Positions 6,700 to 11,336 of a stretch of 11,336 bases of DNA are shown here, piece after piece (the stretch's first letter is position 1; every line of letters starts with the position of its first letter). A program made the translations under genes and the position numbers. Source of the stretch: Streptococcaceae bacterium AM104-57. GTDB taxonomy: Bacteria; Bacillota; Bacilli; Lactobacillales; Streptococcaceae. The stretch is from the NCBI GenBank assembly GCA_027659245.1, contig JAQDPW010000036.1:1-11336 (forward strand), written 5' to 3'. Under the pieces are notes generated by a model, which saw nothing but the letters and a program-made list of their open reading frames with translations, was not told the origin of the DNA and ran no database searches.

Positions 6700-7257
6700 A
6701 TGAATGAATTAGAAGTTAGATTTGAACTCAACGATGAGAGAGATTATAATAATGCTATTTCATATTTAGAAAAATCTTATAAATTTAAGAGTGAAAATAA
6801 GCAAGTTGATGAATATTTTAAAATAAAAGGAAGAGAATTTGAAAATGATGAGGTAGGTAGCTTTATCTACAGAATTCGTCAAGAAGCTGATAATATAGCA
6901 TGTGTTTTCACAAGAAAAGATACGATAAAACAAGGAATGTGGAGTGAAAGTGAAATAGAGTTAGCATCTGAAAAATTAGAATTTGTAAGGAATATCTTGC
7001 AAGATGGTTTTTCAAATATTTTCACAATAAGTAAACATAGAAAGACTTATCATGATGAATTAGAAAATAAAACGATTAATCTAGATAAGATTGATGGTCT
7101 TGGATTTTATCTTGAAATAGAGATTTTAGGAGATTTTTCAAAAGAAGATTATAATAATTTTTATGAGAAAATGTGCGGAGAGTTCTCGTTTTTAAATTCA
7201 AAAATAGAAACAAAGGGCTATGTCCAATTAATGAGAGAAAAAAATGGACGTAATTGA
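6700..7257 (+). CDS. CYTH-domain protein (CyaB/triphosphatase-like)
   Basis: The 185-residue protein has the CYTH signature ExExR at E3, E5 and R7 (NELEVRFEL). Further charged strands of the triphosphate tunnel are FIYRIR (56-61), ESEIE (83-87), SKHRKTY (111-117) and YLEIEILGDF (137-146). A GYVQLM stretch (173-178) matches the C-terminal SYxxLL-type motif. Length fits class IV adenylate cyclase/CyaB-like and thiamine-triphosphatase-like proteins. These enzymes act on triphosphate-bearing substrates with divalent metal in the cytosol; the substrate here is unknown. ATG 6700 has GAGAGG at 6686-6691. The stop falls exactly in a scar where a copied MFS fragment begins, so the last residues may have been altered. 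It is the first gene after the regulator and would be the head of the downstream operon. Confidence 0.82.
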   Translation: MNELEVRFELNDERDYNNAISYLEKSYKFKSENKQVDEYFKIKGREFENDEVGSFIYRIRQEADNIACVFTRKDTIKQGMWSESEIELASEKLEFVRNILQDGFSNIFTISKHRKTYHDELENKTINLDKIDGLGFYLEIEILGDFSKEDYNNFYEKMCGEFSFLNSKIETKGYVQLMREKNGRN

Positions 7258-7361
7258 AATTATCAAATAGTCTTGTTGGGGTTGTTTACTCAATTACTGG
7301 ATTTGGAAGTTTGATAGCAGTAACCTTTCTTTCTACTTTTTGAATAAGAAGGATGCCTTTA
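7252..7361 (+). pseudogene. 110-bp fragment of an MFS transporter gene (diverged copy of 8449-8559)
   Basis: Aligned by eye with 8449-8559, this stretch differs at nine positions plus one missing T, about 91% identity. It encodes LSNSLVGVVYSITGFGSLIA, against VYSIAGFGSLIA in the intact gene, and then reaches a stop because the T run is one base shorter. Both synonymous and amino-acid changes are present, so it is an old copy or a remnant of a paralogous exporter, not a recent tandem duplication. Confidence 0.85.
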
Positions 7362-7375
7362 GGGATAGTGGTAAG

Positions 7376-7514
7376 TAATACTAAAGCCTCTTTGAGAGGC
7401 AAGTGACGAGTCAAGAGCAATAAGGCTTGAACAAAGTGAAAGCCAGCGTCTTTAGGCGCTGGCTGGTAATTTGGGCTTATAGTCCTGGGACAAACCACCC
7501 GTTTGACGGGTGGT
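7376..7514 (+). mobile_element. GC-rich hairpin-rich relic resembling an IS200/IS605 right end with omega RNA
   Basis: Three strong hairpins stand in a row: GCCTCT-TTG-AGAGGC (7386-7400), AGCCAGCG / CGCTGGCT (7441-7464), and a 9-bp stem ACCACCCGT-TTG-ACGGGTGGT (7494-7514). GC content is clearly above that of the flanks, and none is followed by a T run, so they are not terminators. A final hairpin at the very end of a structured, non-coding 140 bases is typical of IS200/IS605 right ends, where the omega RNA that guides TnpB is encoded. No TnpA or TnpB reading frame is present. It lies between two scars (an MFS fragment and a ligase stub). Assignment is by pattern only; another structured RNA or a different mobile element is possible. 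Confidence 0.45.
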
Positions 7515-7519
7515 CATGA

Positions 7520-7732
7520 TTGGATTATTATGAAATAGATGGTACTTGTTATCTTGATTTTAGAGTATCTGGCGAGGATGTATATTTCATTGAGTTAGTA
7601 ACTATGTATGGTTTAAGTGAAAATAGTGCGGTACCAACTCTTGCAAAGAGGTTTGGAATAAGTCTTACCGATTTAATAAAAAGTGATATTCATCGTGGTT
7701 TAACTAGAAAGAAGGGACATTTTGGATATTAA
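7520..7732 (+). pseudogene. C-terminal stub of a Ddl-like ATP-grasp ligase
   Basis: The 70-codon frame reads DGTCYLDFRVSGEDVYFIEL and continues with TMYGLSENSAVPTLAKRFGI. This follows the last part of the D-Ala-D-Ala ligase fold, where the metal-binding D, E and N lie. D13 and E25 match the conserved acidic residues; the usual N of ExN is V27 and the usual P is Y30, so even this part is degraded or diverged. Everything N-terminal is missing, replaced by the hairpin-rich relic that ends five bases earlier. The frame is closed by TGA at 7517-7519, and TTG at 7520 has no ribosome site. The end overlaps the MFS start by 11 bases, suggesting that an intact ligase and exporter were once translationally coupled. 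Confidence 0.65.
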
Positions 7733-8912
7733 CAAGAAAACGTTTTATACAATAACTTTTGGTGAATTTATATCAAATATTGGAGATAGATTTCAGAAAA
7801 TTGCTTTTCCAATCTTAATTTACCAAGAATTTCATTCGTCTTTTGCAATGGGAGGAATGGTGATTATTGAATTGCTACCTCAATTCTTCTTGGGATTTGT
7901 TATGGGCTATTTATTAGATAATTTTAATAAGAAAAAGATACTATTATGGTCTACATTAATACCGGCATTATTATGTAGTGTAATACCGATATTATCTAAA
8001 TATTCAGTTTCTATATTTTTTTACTATGTTATTGCATTTTTGATACCTTTATTTTCGACACTTTTTCAAACAGGATTTTCAGTAATTACCCCGGCATTAT
8101 TTGAGAAGGAAGAATTGCAAAAATATAATTCGCAGTTTCAAGGTGTACGAACTATTTCAAAATTAGTTTCTCCAGCTCTGGCGGGGTTATTGATGTTAAA
8201 GTTTAATATTAATAGTATTTTTTTTATTAATAGCGCTTCTTTCTTGTTGTTATTTCTTTCAATACTAATTTCATATATTCCAGATCAAGAACACAAGGAG
8301 AATGGTAATGATGATATAAAAGAAATTTTTGTAGGTTTTAAAGAGAACTTTACAAATATTAAGTTGAGGATTTCTTTACTCTTTACTATTGTTGTGAATA
8401 TCGCTATGCTAGGTTTCAATGCAACGATTATTTATTATTTACAGGATCAATTAAAGTTATCAAATAGTCTTGTTGGAATTGTATACTCAATTGCTGGATT
8501 TGGTAGTTTGATAGCAGTAACTCTTCTTTCTACTTTTTTGAATAAGAAGGATGCCTTTATCTTGATGAATATATCAATGGCAACCATCCCACTTGTCATT
8601 ATGGCAAGCGGAATAGTAGAAAATTGGATATTTTTTGGAATTTGTTATTCAATTTTGAGTGGATTAATTACAATAGCTTCTGTTTCGATTACAACAATAC
8701 AGCAACAAGAAAGTACTGTGTATAATATTGGAAAGATACTTTCTAGTTCTTTTGTAATAGCTACCATTTTTGCACCTTTTGGAGGGATATTGGCCGCTTA
8801 TTTTAATTGGCTTTTAAACCCGAGATTAAGTCTAGTTATTTTGGGATTACTAAGTAGTTTATTGGTTATTCTTATAAAGAGTTATGAAAAGAAATTAAAG
8901 GGAGATAAATAA
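7722..8912 (+). CDS. MFS exporter, macrolide-efflux/MFS_3-like
   Basis: The 396-residue, very hydrophobic protein has about twelve predicted membrane segments. SNIGDRFQKIAFP (18-30) lies in the first segment region, and a motif-A-like loop GYLLDNFNKKKIL (62-74) sits between segments 2 and 3. Length and motifs fit drug/small-molecule exporters of the MefA/MFS_3 type, which use the proton gradient at the cytoplasmic membrane. The start is TTG 7722 with a good GAAGGG at 7711-7716; no ATG lies near the N-terminus. It overlaps the ligase stub upstream and is followed after one base by a 21-codon ORF. In context it may export the product of the neighbouring ligases, or give self-protection; the substrate is not visible. 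It looks intact. Confidence 0.85.
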   Translation: MDINKKTFYTITFGEFISNIGDRFQKIAFPILIYQEFHSSFAMGGMVIIELLPQFFLGFVMGYLLDNFNKKKILLWSTLIPALLCSVIPILSKYSVSIFFYYVIAFLIPLFSTLFQTGFSVITPALFEKEELQKYNSQFQGVRTISKLVSPALAGLLMLKFNINSIFFINSASFLLLFLSILISYIPDQEHKENGNDDIKEIFVGFKENFTNIKLRISLLFTIVVNIAMLGFNATIIYYLQDQLKLSNSLVGIVYSIAGFGSLIAVTLLSTFLNKKDAFILMNISMATIPLVIMASGIVENWIFFGICYSILSGLITIASVSITTIQQQESTVYNIGKILSSSFVIATIFAPFGGILAAYFNWLLNPRLSLVILGLLSSLLVILIKSYEKKLKGDK

Positions 8913-8913
8913 G

Positions 8914-8979
8914 ATGAATGAAAAATACTTTTTAATTATGAATAATCTAGGTATTAGCCTTTATAAAAGACAATTCTAA
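8914..8979 (+). CDS. Possible 21-residue peptide
   Basis: ATG 8914 follows the MFS stop after one base and has AAGGGAG at 8898-8904. The 21-residue product begins MNEKYFLIMNN and ends LYKRQF. It has no cysteines and no clear signal peptide. Its position next to an exporter would suit a peptide precursor, but it could equally be the 5' remnant of a lost gene or a chance ORF. Confidence 0.35.
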   Translation: MNEKYFLIMNNLGISLYKRQF

Positions 8980-9022
8980 GATATAAATTCAAAAAAATAT
9001 CACAATTATTTGCTAAAAACTA

Positions 9023-9051
9023 TTAACAATAGCTTATTATAACGCTATAAT
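9023..9051 (+). promoter_or_regulatory. Promoter of the tRNA-like gene
   Basis: The -35 TTAACA (9023-9028) is followed by a 17-base spacer and a perfect -10 TATAAT (9046-9051). Transcription would start near 9058, about 13 bases before the tRNA-like sequence, as expected for a dedicated tRNA promoter. Confidence 0.75.
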
Positions 9052-9070
9052 CAATTTATGAGTAGTGTAT

Positions 9071-9157
9071 CCAGGGTTGACGAAATTGGTAAGTGCGCCT
9101 ATGATACAGGTAGGTTCGACTAAATGTCTATTGGAGGTTCGAGTCCTTCACCCCGCA
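9071..9157 (+). tRNA. tRNA-like gene with long variable arm, atypical anticodon loop
   Basis: The T arm is canonical: stem GGAGG/CCTTC around TTCGAGT (9133-9149). The D loop has the invariant GG (9088-9089), and the anticodon stem CCTAT/GTAGG encloses seven bases, GATACAG (9103-9109). The variable region is long (9115-9132), with a GAC/GTC stem, as in type II tRNAs (Leu, Ser, Tyr). Length to the discriminator A (9157) is 87. Oddities: acceptor CCAGGGT against ACCCCGC has mismatches at positions 1 and 3; the D stem has only two pairs; position 33 is A instead of the near-universal U; no CCA is encoded. Read literally the anticodon would be UAC, a valine anticodon, which does not fit a long variable arm. 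It may be a degenerate tRNA or a specialised one serving a non-ribosomal enzyme. A strong promoter precedes it and a terminator follows. Confidence 0.6.
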
Positions 9158-9177
9158 TATAAGATATTTGTGAATTA

Positions 9178-9212
9178 CAATAAAACTTTTATAATGGGTT
9201 TTACTGTTTTTT
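9178..9212 (+). terminator. Terminator-like hairpin between the tRNA-like gene and the ligase
   Basis: CAATAAAAC (9178-9186) pairs with GTTTTACTG (9198-9206) with one mismatch, followed by six T residues (9207-9212). It ends 22 bases before the ligase ATG, so it could end the tRNA transcript or act as an attenuator controlling read-through into the ligase. The stem is AT-rich and therefore only moderately stable. Confidence 0.55.
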
Positions 9213-9233
9213 AATTTTATTGAGGTAAATCAA

Positions 9234-10197
9234 ATGAATATTGTAGTTTTATATGGTGGTAGGAGTCCTGAACGGTTAGTTTCGGAAGTTTCTTCAGAAC
9301 AAGTTGCTGAAGCGCTAACTACTGATAATGTAATAAGACTAAATTTAAATGGTATATATAATTTTGATCATAAAGCCGTAAAGGATTTTTCTAAAATCTA
9401 TAAGTTGTATAAAGAAGGAAGGAAGGTTATCGGAACTTTATATTGATCAAGAATCGGAAATAACAGATTCAGTTATTGCAATTTGTAAATTAGCAGATAT
9501 CGTCTTTTTGTCTACACATGGAGGAATTGGTGAAAATGGGAAGTTGCAGGCATTACTAGATATTTGTAATATAAACTATACTGGTAACGGATATCAAAGC
9601 AATGCTATAAGTTTAGATAAGAAATTATCAAAGCGACTTGTGAGTACCGTTGGAATTAAGGTACCCTGTGAGTATATGGATGAAAATGAGTTTGTTTTTC
9701 CGTTAGTAATAAAACCGAATGATAGTGGTTCAAGTATTGGAGTTAGAATTATTAAAACCAAAGAAGAAATCCAACGGTATGATTTGAAGAATTATAATGT
9801 CGAAGAATATATAAATGGAAGGGAGTTTTCTATTGGAGTTATTGGTGAGAAAATTTTAGAACCAATTGAGATTGCGATTGAGGATGGTTTTTATGATTAT
9901 CAAAAAAAATATACTCCTGGAGTTGCTAAGGAAATTTGTCCTGCTAATATATCTAAAGAGCTAAATAAACGACTGAAAAAGTGTGCTAAAACAGTTCATG
10001 ATTTAATTGGATTTGAGGTATATTCAAGGACGGATTTCATTGTCGATGACAATGATAAAATTTATTTCATTGAAACCAATAGCATACCTGGTATGACGCC
10101 GACTAGTTTGCTACCTAAGGAGGCTGAAGTGGATGGGATAGATTTTAGTAATTTATGTAGGAAAGTAATCGAACTGAGCATAGAAAAGTATCAGTAG
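9234..10197 (+). pseudogene. Ddl-like ATP-grasp ligase with one frameshift
   Basis: ATG 9234 (GAGG at 9222-9225) starts MNIVVLYGGRSPERLVSEVS, a D-Ala-D-Ala ligase N-terminus. The frame ends at TGA 9444-9446. Removing one G in the GAAGGAAGGAAGG tract (about 9417-9429) joins it to the rest, giving about 320 residues, the usual Ddl length. The downstream part keeps FLSTHGGIGENGKLQ, LVIKPNDSGSSIGV, VEEYINGREFS, EICPA, SRTDF and FIETNSIPGMTPTS, so the ATP and Mg ligands are intact. In the N-terminal motif, however, the expected REVS glutamate, which holds the first D-Ala, is L (RLVS). Ddl enzymes join two D-alanines; this protein probably used another substrate pair. It is not the housekeeping ddl. 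The frameshift could be a sequencing error in a repetitive tract or phase variation; otherwise the gene is dead. Confidence 0.85.
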
Positions 10198-10252
10198 TGA
10201 GAGGAATATTTTTCGTTAAAAAATAACACTATCATCAGATACAATGTCATTA

Positions 10253-10268
10253 AGTTAGTAATCTAACT
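10253..10268. other. Short inverted repeat after the ligase
   Basis: AGTTAG-TAAT-CTAACT forms a perfect 6-bp stem 55 bases after the ligase stop. There is no T run, so it is not a clear terminator. The remaining gap to the transposase remnant holds an isolated AGGAGG (10277-10282) with no credible gene behind it. Confidence 0.3.
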
Positions 10269-10372
10269 ACTTGAATAGGAGGTGTGATTGAGATCCTCAA
10301 AGTTATTCTCTATCTCATCTTCTATTTTTTTTGCATGACAAATAAAGCTTTTTTCACCCTATTTTTTGAGAT

Positions 10373-11287
10373 TTATGCTACTCTATAGATGAAATCAACT
10401 ACCGATTGAGCCTTTATCTTTCTTGGATATTTTCGATTCGGTCGAATAATAGATAAGTGTTTCTTGAGGTAGTTTTTCAACTGGAGGGAAGAAAGGGAAC
10501 CGTTAAAAAACAAACGGCAGGCATAAGCTGCATCTGAGAAACACACTTTATATCTTTGTTTTTTGCGACTATTGTCGATGGCAACTTGCGAGGTTACCCA
10601 ACGACAAAAGTTAAAATTTATAAAGCGTGCAAAGATTTCTTGGAGAATCCCTTCCTTCTTTTTGGCATGAAAATTGACCAAGCCAATACTGTATTTGAGA
10701 TCACGAAAACTAGTCTCTATGCCCCATCTGCTGGCGTAGAGATTTTTTAATTCTTGGACTGAATAGTCTGTATTCGTCACTAAAGTTTCGTATTTTCCTT
10801 CTTCCACTTCTAAACGCACCATCCGAAAAGGAAGCTCATAGAGTGCTACAGGATCCTGTTTTCGACTTGTTTCTGGAAGAAAATCAAAAGTAGAATTGTG
10901 TGGAATAAAATGATAGTCATTGGGAAAATCACGATAACGTTTTTTGAACTGATTGGTTTGCTTTCGTGATAATGTTAGAGAAAATGTTTGATCAAAACAT
11001 TCCGTATTTGGCAAGTTGAAGGAGGAATACATAGATTGTTTTCCATCTCGAATGCGGATAAGGTAAAGCCATCCTTTTTCTTGAAAATGAGCCATGAGAT
11101 TGTAACTTTCATAACCTCTATCCATGATAACCAGAGCCTTCTCGAAAGGGAGAAGCCTCCATCATCTGAATCAGAGCTAAGCGCTCATCTTGTGCATGTT
11201 TGTCTTGAATAGAAACATCTCTATAGACTCCAGTCGTCAAGTCGTATAGGGCATTTATGTGTATGAGATTATAGGATTTAATACTAG
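10373..11287 (-). pseudogene. IS4-family transposase, 5'-truncated and frameshifted
   Basis: Reading the minus strand, the remnant begins with KSYNLIHINALYDLTTGVYR and runs to SPF near 11146, where an extra base (A run at 11145-11147 on the plus strand) shifts the frame. It resumes as EKALVIMDRGYESYN, containing the second catalytic Asp of the DDE triad. YASRWGIETSFRDLK is a perfect Y-(2)-R-(3)-E-(6)-K signature of the IS4 family and carries the catalytic Glu. The C-terminus runs to TAA at 10373-10375. About the first quarter, including the first catalytic Asp, is missing: stops appear directly upstream of about 11287, where unrelated sequence begins. The protein would have cut and pasted its own element; this copy is inactive. 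I could not find both terminal inverted repeats. Confidence 0.85.
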
Positions 11288-11307
11288 CCTAAAATCAAAA
11301 AACATCT

Positions 11308-11336
11308 TATAATAGTAGTTATGAAACTTACAAACG
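11308..11336 (+). other. Possible promoter and first codons of a gene cut by the window edge
   Basis: TATAAT at 11308-11313 is followed eight bases later by ATG 11321, reading MKLTN before the window ends. Some IS3-family orfA genes of streptococci start similarly, and an incoming element here would explain why the IS4 transposase is truncated at about 11287. Five codons cannot prove this, and the -10 is too close to the ATG for a normal leader. Confidence 0.2.

Noticed and set aside
7286..7498. Minus-strand frame across the MFS fragment and hairpin relic
   Set aside because: It spans two unrelated scars and several perfect inverted repeats, so it cannot be one evolved gene.
7494..7514. The 9-bp hairpin as a rho-independent terminator
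   Set aside because: No T run follows on either strand; it fits a mobile-element end better.
9040..9240. T-box riboswitch before the ligase
   Set aside because: The structured region fits a tRNA cloverleaf itself, and I see no T-box consensus ahead of the terminator-like hairpin.
10284..10390. Small hydrophobic ORF after AGGAGG near 10277
   Set aside because: GTG is only one base from the AGGAGG, too close for initiation, and the better-spaced TTG gives just 16 codons.
10556..10750. Plus-strand frame inside the transposase
   Set aside because: Antisense to a clear IS4 transposase with the YREK motif; no independent support.
1..11336. CRISPR array or BOX elements
   Set aside because: I looked for regularly spaced repeats and for the pneumococcal BOX A core and saw neither; RUP is the only recognised small repeat.

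Overview
The window is AT-rich Firmicute DNA and most likely comes from the Streptococcus mitis/pneumoniae group. The best single clue is a 107-bp repeat at 3703-3809 whose ends, length and TA duplication match the pneumococcal RUP element. Other pointers are strong extended -10 promoters, a PlcR/TprA-type regulator and a decayed Tn5252-like mobilisation module. Nearly everything here is accessory DNA: a defence system, the wreck of a mobilisable element, a partly decayed biosynthesis-like locus, and insertion-sequence remains.

Region 1 (1-3136) is a Thoeris anti-phage operon in the order TIR gene - thsA - second TIR gene, closed by an intrinsic terminator. ThsA has a SIR2 NADase domain and a C-terminal SLOG sensor. 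The two TIR proteins have clearly different architectures, so they may act as two alternative sensors feeding one effector. The first TIR gene has no convincing start codon.

Region 2 (about 3137-5484) is a dead mobilisation module. It holds an oriT-like non-coding stretch, a relaxosome accessory gene broken by frameshifts and by a RUP insertion, a mobC-like gene with a frameshift and an in-frame stop, and a relaxase gene that has lost its catalytic domain and carries several frameshifts. The start/stop overlaps of the original operon can still be read.

Region 3 (5485-10197) begins with an intact PlcR/TprA-like quorum-sensing-type regulator. An 8-base motif recurs on both sides of it. Next comes a CYTH-domain gene with a near-consensus promoter. 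It is followed by scars: a 110-bp copy of part of the MFS gene, a GC-rich hairpin-rich stretch resembling an IS200/IS605 right end or omega RNA, and the C-terminal stub of one Ddl-like ATP-grasp ligase. Then come an intact MFS exporter, a 21-codon ORF, a tRNA-like gene with a long variable arm and its own promoter, a terminator, and a second Ddl-like ATP-grasp ligase with a single frameshift. Together this looks like a once-regulated pathway with two ATP-grasp ligases and an exporter, perhaps making and exporting a small peptide or amino-acid derivative. That reading is inference.

Region 4 (10198-11336) holds a 5'-truncated, frameshifted IS4-family transposase on the minus strand, and possibly the start of another gene at the window edge.
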